Assembly: GCA_964434955.1 (NCBI GenBank)
Contig: CAYSXI010000035.1
Coordinates: forward strand, 1-35,752
From: JANQLU01 sp964434955
GTDB taxonomy: Bacteria; Planctomycetota; Planctomycetia; Pirellulales; Pirellulaceae
Reading direction: 5' to 3'
Length of the DNA stretch: 35,752 bases
Program-made: the position numbers and the translations under genes
The notes under the pieces: model-generated
Told to the model about the DNA's origin: nothing
Database searches by the model: none
The model's input: only the letters and a program-made list of their open reading frames with translations
Shown: positions 14,881 through 23,190 of the stretch, piece by piece
How the letters are laid out: each line of letters starts with the position of its first letter
How positions within the stretch are numbered: the stretch's first letter is position 1

Positions 14881-17378
14881 TGTTCCGCGTTGAGCGCCTG
14901 GTTCAAATCATGTTTGTCTTGCTGGCTTCGATGAGTGGACTGCTGCTCGGTTTGGGACAGCGTGATCAACGACTGACCGGAATCGCCGTCCTGACCTCCG
15001 TCCTGGCGTTCGTTCTCAATGACTATTTCAAGCTGATTCGATTCAACAAATGGATCGCCAACCTGGCTGCGATCATTGTGACCGCCTACACCTTGAGCGG
15101 TTTCTTTACCACGGGAACCGGCGGCAAACTGATCTTGATTGCGAACCTATTGGTCTACCTCCAGGCGGTTTTGCTATTCCAAAAAAAGACGCCACGTGTT
15201 TGCTGGCAGATCATGGTGCTCAGCTTGTTGCAAGTTGTCGTCGCGGCAGCATTCAATCTTGAGTTTGAAGGTGGATTCTTCTTTTTCATCTACATGATGT
15301 TGGCCGGAATCACGATGATGCTGCTGACGCTGTACTCGGATTCCTACCGGATCGAATATCGAAACAAGGTCCAAGAGACCAAGCTCAAAAACATTGACGT
15401 TTCGCTGACCTCGGGCCATCAAGCGCCCGTCGCGGTGTTTGACCAGGAAAACCGCAATCGCAAGGTCCTGCGCCGAATGGGTCGGCACATTGGATGGTTG
15501 GCGGTGATTGGCGTCACGTTTACGGGAATCCTGTTTTTCGTGATGCCAAAAAGCCAAACCGCCTGGTTTGGCCCGAAGATTCTTCCGATGAGCGAAGTCG
15601 GGATCACCAACAAAATTGACTTGGACCAGGAAGGCCTGATCGCGCTTTCGGCGGACTCCGTTTTTCGCGTCTGGTTCACCGATCCGGCAACAGAGGAGCC
15701 CGTATTCCCGGAAGGCGAAGTTTATTTTCGCGGCATGGCGATGGGCACGGTCCGGATCAAGGACGGACACACAACCTGGGAACCACCCTACACCCGGGTT
15801 TACGACCAAGACACTCGCTTGATTCGCGATGCCCCACGAAACCGATCGAACCGGTTGCTGAACCAGAGGATTGTCCTGGAACCAACCCAGGATCCAATGC
15901 TATTTTCGGCAGCCCCTTGGTACAAATCGCAAAAATTCAAAGGCCAAGTTGCCTTCTGCCGTCCTTTGTCCGCCTTGCGTCGAGTTAACGAAGCAATGAC
16001 TCAGAACGGTGTTTTCGTCAATGTCGTCGACGAAAAACATATCGAGTATTCGCCTTATCCCTACCAGGTCGACATCCTCGTCGAGCGGACGGCGACCGGT
16101 GTTCGCACATTTAATTCCTGGCCGTACATCCCGGAAGAGAACAGCCGCAACTTGGCGGAGAACCCGCTTGAAAAAGAGTGGTTGACGGTCATCGACAAGT
16201 CCCGCTATCCGACCTTGGTCTCGATCGCCGATCAGGTCAAGAAGGATACCAACAGCGAGAGCCATCTTCGAATTGCCCGCCGGCTGGAACAACATTTCCT
16301 GCAAAATCCAGCTTACCGCTATACGCTTGATTATCGAACGGTCAATCGCAATCGCTCGATTGATGCCGTCGAGGATTTTGTTGCCAATCACAAGCAAGGG
16401 CACTGCGAGTACTATGCTTCGGCACTGGTCTTGATGTTACGGAGTCAGGGCATTCCCGCTCGAGTCGTGGTTGGATTCCGCGGTGGAACAAAAAATGAAG
16501 CATTAAATAATTATGTTGTCCAAAAGCAGCACGCGCATGCCTGGGTCGAAGTTTACATACGCCCGGAAGACTGCGGACCCGAACTGCTGCAGAACGAAAT
16601 CAACGGAGTCCAATCCGGCTCATGGCTGATCCTTGATCCGACACCGGCATCAAGTGGCGAGATTGTTGAAAACTGGGGCTCGGGCGGAAACGCATTGACG
16701 CTTGCCCGAGACCTTTGGCGGGATTACGTCTTGGGTCTGAACAATTCGGAAAACGATGCCATGATGGAAAGTCTTGGCGGAGACCCCTTGGCTTATTTGT
16801 CCAGCATGATGGACGAGGATTGGTGGAAGCGACAGTTTGATGAGTCGCCCGTGAATGATCCCAATTCCGTTTGGTGGTATCTTCGAATCATTATCCCCGT
16901 CGCATTGATCATCATCATCGTTTTTGTCCTTGGCGTTCGCGGCCTTCGGGTTGCCAAAAAACGTGAGGCGGGTGAGAAGGTCGGCACCAATTTCATTTGG
17001 CAAATTATTGGCAGTGCCCTGTCGTTGGTCTCACCACGCTTGGGTCGCTATGTTCTCGGCGACGTGGAAGGATCGGATTACGTTGAGTTTTACCAGCGTT
17101 TCCAACGCATCCTCCGCAATCACGGTTTGGTTCGGCGCGAATCCCAAACCCAATTGGAATTTGCCCAATGGGCCAGCCAACAATTCTCGGATCACGCGGA
17201 AAGCAAAAAAATCAAGGAACTGTTCGATTCGATTACCAAGTGGTTTTACGGCGTTCGGTTTGGCCGCAAACCATTGAATCGAGAACAACAATCCCAAATT
17301 GACGGAAAGCTTCGCGAATTGGAGAATGCGATGAACCAAACGCGACAAAACTCAGAATTGAAAATGCAGGAAAAATGA
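14880..17378 (+). CDS. TgpA-like membrane transglutaminase-fold protein
   Basis: This 832-residue protein has an N-terminal DUF3488-like block of about six membrane segments (residues 5-190, with another segment at about 205-225), a large soluble region with a transglutaminase-like core, one membrane segment (about 663-685) and a cytosolic DUF4129-like tail. The catalytic triad is readable: Cys509 in GHCEYYAS, His553 in HAHAWVEVY and Asp586 in ILDPTP. TgpA-type proteins place this domain in the periplasm, where protein cross-linking or amidase activity is expected; the substrate is unknown. The C-terminal tail (FYQRFQRILRNHGL to the end) matches the usual DUF4129 position. Its ATG overlaps the DUF58 stop, and its own TGA overlaps the next ATG by four bases (ATGA), so all are translated as one unit. 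Confidence 0.92.
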   Translation: MFRVERLVQIMFVLLASMSGLLLGLGQRDQRLTGIAVLTSVLAFVLNDYFKLIRFNKWIANLAAIIVTAYTLSGFFTTGTGGKLILIANLLVYLQAVLLFQKKTPRVCWQIMVLSLLQVVVAAAFNLEFEGGFFFFIYMMLAGITMMLLTLYSDSYRIEYRNKVQETKLKNIDVSLTSGHQAPVAVFDQENRNRKVLRRMGRHIGWLAVIGVTFTGILFFVMPKSQTAWFGPKILPMSEVGITNKIDLDQEGLIALSADSVFRVWFTDPATEEPVFPEGEVYFRGMAMGTVRIKDGHTTWEPPYTRVYDQDTRLIRDAPRNRSNRLLNQRIVLEPTQDPMLFSAAPWYKSQKFKGQVAFCRPLSALRRVNEAMTQNGVFVNVVDEKHIEYSPYPYQVDILVERTATGVRTFNSWPYIPEENSRNLAENPLEKEWLTVIDKSRYPTLVSIADQVKKDTNSESHLRIARRLEQHFLQNPAYRYTLDYRTVNRNRSIDAVEDFVANHKQGHCEYYASALVLMLRSQGIPARVVVGFRGGTKNEALNNYVVQKQHAHAWVEVYIRPEDCGPELLQNEINGVQSGSWLILDPTPASSGEIVENWGSGGNALTLARDLWRDYVLGLNNSENDAMMESLGGDPLAYLSSMMDEDWWKRQFDESPVNDPNSVWWYLRIIIPVALIIIIVFVLGVRGLRVAKKREAGEKVGTNFIWQIIGSALSLVSPRLGRYVLGDVEGSDYVEFYQRFQRILRNHGLVRRESQTQLEFAQWASQQFSDHAESKKIKELFDSITKWFYGVRFGRKPLNREQQSQIDGKLRELENAMNQTRQNSELKMQEK

Positions 17379-18415
17379 AAATAGGAATAGTCGGTTACCA
17401 GGGATCGGGAAAAAGCTCTCTCTTCGAATATCTCACTCAAACGCCAACGGATCCGTCGCAAGCTCACTCGACCCAAATGGCCACGGCAACCATCGTGGAT
17501 CCTCGCGTCGAGAAACTTTGTGAGATCTACGAGCCCAAGAAAATCACCCAAGCGCAACTGAACATCGTCGACACGCCGGGTCTCAACCGATCCCAGGACG
17601 GAAACGCGGGCAAGCTGGCAAATATTCGAGAGTCGGGATGCATGATTCTTGTGGTCACGTCTTTTGGTGGAGGCGATGCCGCCAACGAACTGCAGTCGTT
17701 TGAAGAAGATCTTTTGCTGACGGATTTGGAGATCGTGACCGGTCGCGTTGAAAAACTTCGTGAGAACGTCAAGCGACCACGCCCCAATCGCGACAAGGAG
17801 TTGGAAGAATTGGAGGCACTTGAACCGGTGCTGGCCGAAATGGAATCGGGGAAAGCGATTCGGGATATTGAACTAAGCGATAAACAGCTTCGTTATGTCA
17901 AAGCCTTCCAGATGCTGACACAGAAACCGCGAATTGTCATCCTGAACATTGATGACATGCAAGATCCCGTGGAAGTCATTGATTCGGTCAAGTCACTGAC
18001 TTCCGACGAAAACGTTACGGTCGTCGCGTTTTCGGTAAGTCTCCAATTGGAACTTCAGCAAATGGATGCCGAAGAGCGGGGGGAGTTTTGCGAAGAGATG
18101 GGCGTCAGCCAATACGATCGCGAAACACTGATTCAGCAAATCATGGACTCGTCCGGCCAGATGCTCTTTTTTACCGCCGGCGAAAAAGAAGTTCGAACCT
18201 GGTTGATCCCCAAGGGAGCGACTGCAGTTGATGCTGCGGGCAGCATTCACACGGACCTGGCAAAGGGTTTTGTCCGCGCGGAAACAATGACCTGTGATGA
18301 TCTGTTTCGCTTGGGAAGCGAGCGTGAAATCAAAGCCAACAACTTGATGCGGAAAGAGCACAAGGACTACGTCATCCAGGATGGCGACATTCTTCATATC
18401 CTGAGCACGAGCTAG
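17375..18415 (+). CDS. Divergent YchF/Obg-like P-loop NTPase with TGS domain
   Basis: This 346-residue protein resembles YchF (OLA1 in eukaryotes) over its length. It has a P-loop GYQGSGKSS at residues 7-15, DTPGL at the G3 position, LNIDD where YchF has its NxxE-type G4 variant, and a C-terminal TGS domain (FTAGEKEVRTWLIPKGATAV through YVIQDGDILHIL). Standard YchF is about 363 residues. Here the loop carrying the catalytic His (His114 in E. coli) is shortened and has no His (VVTSFGGGDAANEL), and the switch I motif is changed. It is therefore probably a paralogue rather than the housekeeping YchF. It overlaps the transglutaminase gene by four bases (ATGA), so it belongs to the MoxR operon. 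The protein is cytosolic; nucleotide preference is not predictable. Confidence 0.85.
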   Translation: MKIGIVGYQGSGKSSLFEYLTQTPTDPSQAHSTQMATATIVDPRVEKLCEIYEPKKITQAQLNIVDTPGLNRSQDGNAGKLANIRESGCMILVVTSFGGGDAANELQSFEEDLLLTDLEIVTGRVEKLRENVKRPRPNRDKELEELEALEPVLAEMESGKAIRDIELSDKQLRYVKAFQMLTQKPRIVILNIDDMQDPVEVIDSVKSLTSDENVTVVAFSVSLQLELQQMDAEERGEFCEEMGVSQYDRETLIQQIMDSSGQMLFFTAGEKEVRTWLIPKGATAVDAAGSIHTDLAKGFVRAETMTCDDLFRLGSEREIKANNLMRKEHKDYVIQDGDILHILSTS

Positions 18416-18464
18416 TTGGCCCATCGTCGCTCGCGATCAAAAACTGAACGTTTGGACGCTCGTC

Positions 18465-19100
18465 TCAAGCTCTTTGAATCAGTCGTTTTTCGATTTGACG
18501 AATGATGGCCTCAGCGACTTCGGATTTGGCCGCGTGAATGCTCTCGACGGTCGATCCGTTTCGATCGAGGATATGAACCGAATTTTCGGTTGAGTTAATG
18601 GCATCGGGACCGTTGACCACCATCAGGTCGCAGGATTTTTTCTGCATTTTGGTGATGGCTTTAAAGTTCGCATCATGGGTTTCCAGTGCGAAGCCGACCG
18701 CCCACTGATTCGCGCGTTTGGATTTTCCCAGTGAAGCAATCACATCGGGTGTTTCAATTAACTTCAACAGCAGACCGTCACCCGTTTTGGAAAGTTTCGT
18801 GTCGGACACTTTTTCGACTTTGTAATCACATGGCGCTGCCGCGCCGATCACGCCGTCACATTCGTCAAACAGGCCGTGGCAAGTCGTAAACATCTCGTCC
18901 GTGGTAACGACCGAATGCAGTTCGGCCTCCTGAGGGTATTCCACGTGGACCGGACCGGACACGACGACAACTTCCATCCCGGCGGAGATTGCGGCGGTGG
19001 CCAATGCAACGCCCATTTGGCCGCTGGATGCATTGGTCAGGTATCGGACCGGGTCGACGTACTGCCGGGTAGGACCGGAGGTGATTAAAACCCGGGGCAT
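18465..19100 (-). CDS. coaB: Phosphopantothenate--cysteine ligase (CoaB)
   Basis: This second-step enzyme of coenzyme A synthesis joins 4'-phosphopantothenate and cysteine using CTP or ATP. It is a stand-alone protein of about 211 residues rather than the C-terminal half of a CoaBC fusion. Signatures are VLITSGPTRQYVDPVRYLTN with ASSGQMGVALA (nucleotide binding), GAAAPCDYKV, KLSK and KKSCDLMVVNG. I place the start at the ATG at 19100, so the protein begins MPRVLITSG. A TTG 11 codons upstream, overlapping coaC, is less likely. It is the last gene of the tpiA-coaB operon and faces the YchF-like gene across 49 bases without an obvious terminator. Confidence 0.93.
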   Translation of the reverse strand: MPRVLITSGPTRQYVDPVRYLTNASSGQMGVALATAAISAGMEVVVVSGPVHVEYPQEAELHSVVTTDEMFTTCHGLFDECDGVIGAAAPCDYKVEKVSDTKLSKTGDGLLLKLIETPDVIASLGKSKRANQWAVGFALETHDANFKAITKMQKKSCDLMVVNGPDAINSTENSVHILDRNGSTVESIHAAKSEVAEAIIRQIEKRLIQRA

Positions 19101-19113
19101 TGCGGAATCCAAA

Positions 19114-19701
19114 TTAAGAGGAGAGTTGGGCAATTACTTCAAGAATCTGTTCTGGCTCCGCCATTCGTCCTTTGCCTTTTACCCGGCAACTGAGCCAGCC
19201 TTCTTCGGGCCCCACCAGGGTTGCCCCGTCATTGGCTACTTGTTTCACGTTTCGCTGAACGGCGGGATTCTCCCACATCTCGCAATTCATGGCGGGTGCA
19301 TAGACACGCGTTCCCGTAAAACTCAGGATCAAGGTGCTCAACAAATCATCCGCGATGCCATTGGCGGCCTTGGCAAAGAAATTAGCCGTTGCCGGAGCGA
19401 CGACCAACCAATCATAATCCCGGGCCAATTCAATATGGGGCCCTAATGGAAAACGTTCGTCGAACAGATTGCGCGCGACCGGTTTTCCGCTAAGTGCCAG
19501 AAAAGTGGCTTCGCCAATAAAACGGGTTGCCGAATCGGTCATCAAGACCTGGCAGCTCGCACCAGCTTGCACGAGTCGACTCACCAGGGTGGCAGATTTA
19601 TATGCGGCGATGCCACCGCTGACACCCACCAGTATTTTTTGACCGGTCAGTGATTCCGATATTGAGTTTGAATCAGCCAAAGCAGCGTCGCCGAATCGCA
19701 C
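19114..19701 (-). CDS. coaC: Phosphopantothenoylcysteine decarboxylase (CoaC)
   Basis: This FMN-dependent flavoprotein decarboxylates 4'-phosphopantothenoylcysteine to 4'-phosphopantetheine. It is about 195 residues and carries VGVSGGIAAYK at the N-terminus, the catalytic His in PLGPHIELAR, VVAPATANFFAKAANGIADD, the substrate-recognition motif YAPAMNCEMWENPAVQRN and the redox Cys region WLSCRVKGKGRM. The start appears to be GTG at 19701, ten bases after the rpoZ stop; later starts are possible because the first 20 residues are not conserved. It stands alone next to coaB, so the usual CoaBC fusion is split here. Confidence 0.93.
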   Translation of the reverse strand: MRFGDAALADSNSISESLTGQKILVGVSGGIAAYKSATLVSRLVQAGASCQVLMTDSATRFIGEATFLALSGKPVARNLFDERFPLGPHIELARDYDWLVVAPATANFFAKAANGIADDLLSTLILSFTGTRVYAPAMNCEMWENPAVQRNVKQVANDGATLVGPEEGWLSCRVKGKGRMAEPEQILEVIAQLSS

Positions 19702-19710
19702 ATGCCATTA

Positions 19711-19971
19711 TTATTGATCGTCGAGTTCGAAATCGGCCACTTCGTAGAAGTCACCCGTGTCGACAGATTTTACTTCGTTGGTTGTATCGAGATAAATTTT
19801 GTCGTGCAAAATTTCCTGCAAGACGATTTCCATTTTGTCTTCGGATTGGGTATCGATCAGCGGTCGCGCGCCCTGATTGATTTGGACAAGTCGTTTTTGA
19901 ATCAACGTTGAAAGCTTAAATCGACCACCGACTTTGTTGACAATTTCTTCTTCTTTCAAATGGTTGTACAT
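19711..19971 (-). CDS. rpoZ: RNA polymerase omega subunit
   Basis: This 86-residue protein matches the omega family: VGGRFKLSTLIQKRLVQINQGARPL near the N-terminus, then KMEIVLQEILHDKIYL. Omega helps assemble the beta' subunit of RNA polymerase. The gene order yicC-gmk-rpoZ-coaC/coaB follows the arrangement seen in many bacteria and supports the call. Its ATG lies 16 bases inside the end of gmk in another frame. The C-terminal acidic tail (VADFELDDQ) is longer than in E. coli and variable in the family. Confidence 0.93.
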   Translation of the reverse strand: MYNHLKEEEIVNKVGGRFKLSTLIQKRLVQINQGARPLIDTQSEDKMEIVLQEILHDKIYLDTTNEVKSVDTGDFYEVADFELDDQ

Positions 19972-20594
19972 TCATTCCCTTCCGATTGACTTTGCAAAAT
20001 CTGGCAGATCTGATGGACTGCCGAGTCGATGTTTTGGTTCACGACGGAATATTGATACGAGGAAATAAACTCCATTTCCCGCTTGGCCACTTCGAGTCGT
20101 CGTTGGATCTTTTCTTCCGACTCGGTTCCGCGACCTCTTAGACGACGTTCCAGCTCTTCCAGGCTACCTGGATCAATAAAAATGGTAATCGCAGCGGCGA
20201 CAGACTTCACGACCTTCATCGCGCCTTCGACGTCTATTTCTAAGATTATCCATTTTCCGTTTCTTAGGCCAGTGGTAACCGGTTCAGAAAGTGTCCCATA
20301 CCAGTCCCCCCGGCCAAAAACCTCGCAACATTCCAAGAAATCGTTACATTCACGATGCTTTTGAAATTGTTCCTTGGTGAGAAAACGGTATTGCACACCG
20401 TCCGTTTCGCCTTCGCGGGGGGCCCGGGTTGTCGCGGAAACACTCAGCTCCAAGGGCAGGGGACAAGTCGCAATCAGCCTTTTCACAAGCGTCGATTTGC
20501 CGGAGCCGGAAGGCCCCGAAATGATGACGAGCTGGCCCGGTATTTGGGACTCGGGATGGCCGGAATTGGAAACCGTTGATTCTCGTTCGTTCAT
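19956..20594 (-). CDS. gmk: Guanylate kinase
   Basis: This enzyme phosphorylates GMP to GDP with ATP in the cytosol. The 212-residue protein has the P-loop IISGPSGSGKSTL, the GMP-binding run SVSATTRAPREGETDGVQYRFL, WYGTLSEPV, the LEIDVEGA motif, and the lid RRLRGRGTESEEKIQRRL. I chose the ATG at 20594, 13 bases after the yicC stop. An upstream in-frame extension would run into yicC and has no family counterpart. An N-terminal extension of about 20 residues before the P-loop remains. It sits fifth from the end of the - strand operon, counting coaB as the last gene. Confidence 0.95.
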   Translation of the reverse strand: MNERESTVSNSGHPESQIPGQLVIISGPSGSGKSTLVKRLIATCPLPLELSVSATTRAPREGETDGVQYRFLTKEQFQKHRECNDFLECCEVFGRGDWYGTLSEPVTTGLRNGKWIILEIDVEGAMKVVKSVAAAITIFIDPGSLEELERRLRGRGTESEEKIQRRLEVAKREMEFISSYQYSVVNQNIDSAVHQICQILQSQSEGNECTTI

Positions 20595-20607
20595 GCCGCG
20601 CCCGAAT

Positions 20608-21483
20608 CTACTCGACGTTTTGAACCATCTCGCGAATCCGCTCAATCATGGTCTTGATTTGGACCACGTGTCCTGCAATTTCCGCATCATTCGATTTGGA
20701 GCCAATCGTGTTGGTCTCGCGCAGTAGCTCCTGGGTCAGAAAATCCAGCTTGCGGCCTTCGCTCGTTGCCCCGCCAATGATCTGTTCGAATTGTTCCAAA
20801 TGACTTTCCAGTCGAACCAGTTCTTCGTTGATGTCGCAACGATCCGAAAAGATCCCGATTTCACGAACGATGTCCTTGCGATCAATTTCGGCATCCATTT
20901 TTGCCAACATTTGATTGATGCGATCCTGCAAGCGATCGGCGTAGGCCTCGACGACGACCGGGGCACGCGTCTTGATCTGATCGGCTACCTTGCCAATCTC
21001 GCGACAATTCTCCAGTAGCTCCGTCGCCATCGACTCGCCCTCTTTTCCGCGCATGCCATTGAGCGTGGCAAGGGCCGAACCCAAAGCTTCTTTCGCCACA
21101 GCCGCGAGTTCCTCACCACCGTTATCGGACTCGTCACTTTCCTCGACAACTCCTGGCAAGGCCAACAGAAAATTAAGGGCATCGGCCGGTAATTCATCAA
21201 AGGTGGCATCAAGCTGTTGCTTGTATCCGCGAAGTACTTTTTCGTTCAAGCGGTAACTGCCGGCACCGCGATGGTCATCCGTACGGATATGAACGTTGAC
21301 CGTCCCTCGTTTGATTTGGTCTCGAATCTGGGATTCCAACTCGGAGATCAGAGCCCCATAAGCGTCGGCTCCGTTAAAGTTGATTTTTAGAAACCGGCTG
21401 TTGATAGCGCGCAATTCGACCGAAACGGTGAATCGTTCGCTTTTTGCTTGACCCTGGCCCTGGCCAGTCATGCTAAGCAACAA
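20608..21483 (-). CDS. yicC: YicC-family endoribonuclease
   Basis: This is a 291-residue YicC/YloC-family protein. Members have been described as RNases that act on small RNAs or mRNAs. The N-terminus LLSMTGQGQG fits the family pattern of a short start before SMTGFG, which makes the TTG at 21483 the likely start, although an ATG at 21471 is also possible. Other landmarks are VELRAINSRFLKI, ESQIRDQIKRGTVNVHI, the central GKEGESMATELLENC region and the C-terminal block SDRCDINEELVRLESHLEQF followed by GRKLDFLTQELLRETNTIGSK. It lies between secG and gmk; the yicC-gmk adjacency is widely conserved. Confidence 0.95.
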   Translation of the reverse strand: MLLSMTGQGQGQAKSERFTVSVELRAINSRFLKINFNGADAYGALISELESQIRDQIKRGTVNVHIRTDDHRGAGSYRLNEKVLRGYKQQLDATFDELPADALNFLLALPGVVEESDESDNGGEELAAVAKEALGSALATLNGMRGKEGESMATELLENCREIGKVADQIKTRAPVVVEAYADRLQDRINQMLAKMDAEIDRKDIVREIGIFSDRCDINEELVRLESHLEQFEQIIGGATSEGRKLDFLTQELLRETNTIGSKSNDAEIAGHVVQIKTMIERIREMVQNVE

Positions 21484-21537
21484 ACCAAATGCTCCCCACT
21501 CGATTTGGTTTCCATTGACGCAACAAATTGAAAAAGC

Positions 21538-22194
21538 TTACTTCTTCTCTTCGCCTTTTTTATCGTCCGACTTTTTATCGTCAGCTTTCTTATCTTCAGC
21601 CTTCTTGTCTTCAGCTTTCTTGTCGTCAGCTTTCTTGTCGTCAGCTTTGGTTGAATCCGCTTTCTTGTCGTCAGCGACCGACTTTTTGTCGTCAGCGGCT
21701 TTCTTGTCATCAGCCTTTTTATCGTCGCCGGTTTTGTCGTCACCGGCTTTCTTGTCGTCGCCAGTTTTCTTATCGTCGTCCGCCTTCTTGTCGTCCGCCT
21801 TCTTGTCGTCGGCTTTCTTATCGTCATCCGATTTCTTCGTATCAGGATCGGACTTGGAGTCACCTGACTTCGAGTCACCCGTGTCTGGCGCGGCGCCAAA
21901 AGACGAAAAGTCAAAGTCTTGCTCACCATCGGCACTGACACTTGTTTGTCCGATCTCGGGTCGCATGGGTCGATTAAAAATCGCAATCGTCAACATGCAG
22001 AGCATGATCCAGATGATTGCCGTGACAACCGTGATTCGGGTGAACACGTCGCCGGCTCGCGAACCGAACGCACTTTGTCCACCCATTCCTCCAAGAGCGC
22101 CCGTGAGACCGCCACCTCGTCCACGCTGAACCAGAATCAGCAGCATCATGAACACGGAAACCAGAAACAGGACGAATCCCATCAGTAAAAGCAT
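21538..22194 (-). CDS. secG: SecG preprotein translocase subunit with long DDKKA-repeat tail
   Basis: The first 75 residues are a typical SecG: membrane segment 1 (about 2-22), the loop LVQRGRGGGLTGALGGMGGQ then SAFGSRAGDVFTR, and membrane segment 2 (about 54-73). SecG assists SecYEG in protein export. The protein is 218 residues rather than the usual 75-110. Residues 107-218 are almost entirely Asp/Lys-rich repeats of the type DDKKA, with variants EDKKA, DDKKT and DDKKS. By E. coli SecG topology both ends face the periplasm, which would put this charged tail outside. The DNA of the tail is a degenerate 15-bp tandem repeat. The gene lies between tpiA and yicC; the tpiA-secG adjacency is common. 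Confidence 0.93.
   Translation of the reverse strand: MLLLMGFVLFLVSVFMMLLILVQRGRGGGLTGALGGMGGQSAFGSRAGDVFTRITVVTAIIWIMLCMLTIAIFNRPMRPEIGQTSVSADGEQDFDFSSFGAAPDTGDSKSGDSKSDPDTKKSDDDKKADDKKADDKKADDDKKTGDDKKAGDDKTGDDKKADDKKAADDKKSVADDKKADSTKADDKKADDKKAEDKKAEDKKADDKKSDDKKGEEKK
21541..21876. repeat. 15-bp-period coding minisatellite in secG
   Basis: The - strand carries many degenerate copies of a 15-base unit encoding DDKKA-like pentapeptides, with some shorter or longer units. All indels are multiples of three, so the frame is kept. Such arrays can expand or contract by slippage, and short reads may collapse them. Confidence 0.85.
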
Positions 22195-22301
22195 GACTAA
22201 TCCAATTTAAAAAGGGGCGATGGGGAACGGGATCCCACTCATCGTCACCGGTTAAAACTATGTCGAATCGCCAAACGACTTGGTGCCAAACATGGCACGT
22301 C

Positions 22302-23069
22302 CTAGGCAGTCGGGCTCTCTGAATTGGCCCTTGCGATGGCAATAAAACTGTCTGTCTTCAACGAAGCTCCCCCAACGAGAGCTCCATCAATATCAACCTG
22401 TCCGATCAGGTCAGCAGCATTATCAGGTTTGACGCTGCCTCCGTAGAGTATTCGGACGGCTGAGGAAACCTCGGAATTGTACCGATTTTCGATGAGTTTG
22501 CGAAGGTCGGCGTGAACTTCCTGTGCCTGTTCCGGTGTCGCGACTTTGCCCGTACCAATGGCCCAAACCGGTTCGTAGGCGATCACGGTCTTTTTCATCT
22601 CTTCCTCGCTCAGCCCAGCCAGGGATTGCTCGAATTGCCGGGCAACAACCGTCAAAGTCTCTCCACTTTCACGTTCTTCGAGCGTTTCCCCGACGCAGAC
22701 AATTGGAATCAAGCCACCGTCCAGAGCCGCTCGAGTCTTCAAATTGACGTCTTGATCCGACTCTCCCAGGACATGCCGACGTTCACTGTGCCCCAAAATC
22801 ACGTATTTGCACCCCAAATCTGCCAACATTCCCACACTGAGTTCGCCGGTAAAGGCGCCTTCGGGCTGGTGATAAACATTCTGAGCACCGACCGACACGC
22901 GTGATCCCTGAACGGCTTCCTGGACCGCCTGCAGGTAAACCGAGGGCGGGCAGACCAGTAAATCGGCGTCGCAGGAATCAGCGGCCGAAGCAATGCCGTT
23001 CACCAGTTCCAAGGCAGACTGGTGGTTGGTGTTCATTTTCCAATTGCCGGCAATCAAAATTTTTCGCAT
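22302..23069 (-). CDS. tpiA: Triosephosphate isomerase
   Basis: This glycolytic enzyme interconverts dihydroxyacetone phosphate and glyceraldehyde 3-phosphate. The 255-residue protein has AGNWKMN (catalytic Lys), VGAQNVYHQPEGAFTGE, VILGHSERR (catalytic His), VIAYEPVWAIGTGKVATPEQ (catalytic Glu and flexible loop 6) and ILYGGSVKPDNA (phosphate binding). The ATG at 23069 gives MRKILIAGNWKMN, the normal family start. An in-frame extension to 23120 is not needed. It is the first gene of the - strand operon tpiA-secG-yicC-gmk-rpoZ-coaC-coaB. A possible -10 (TATTAT on the - strand, 23151-23146) lies about 77 bases upstream without a convincing -35. Confidence 0.97.
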   Translation of the reverse strand: MRKILIAGNWKMNTNHQSALELVNGIASAADSCDADLLVCPPSVYLQAVQEAVQGSRVSVGAQNVYHQPEGAFTGELSVGMLADLGCKYVILGHSERRHVLGESDQDVNLKTRAALDGGLIPIVCVGETLEERESGETLTVVARQFEQSLAGLSEEEMKKTVIAYEPVWAIGTGKVATPEQAQEVHADLRKLIENRYNSEVSSAVRILYGGSVKPDNAADLIGQVDIDGALVGGASLKTDSFIAIARANSESPTA

Positions 23070-23190
23070 TTTTTTCACTTCTACACTTGGGATTGGGTGA
23101 GTCGCGAGCCCCGAGATCAAGCCCGGCCGTTCACAGGAAAGACAAATAATAGCAGATCGGATTCAGATCGAAACGGTATTCTGTCGGAGC

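Noticed and set aside
21541..21876. Regular repeat that might be taken for a CRISPR array
   Set aside because: Units are about 15 bp, in frame, without unique spacers, and encode a protein tail.
21470..22129. 219-codon + strand frame rich in LSSAF repeats that looks like a repeat protein
   Set aside because: It is the reverse complement of the secG DDKKA repeat; the secG frame has the conserved membrane segments and operon context.
22283..22298. GTGCCA-AACA-TGGCAC inverted repeat between tpiA and secG
   Set aside because: The 6-bp stem is short and lies inside a compact operon without a T-run; not convincing as terminator or operator.
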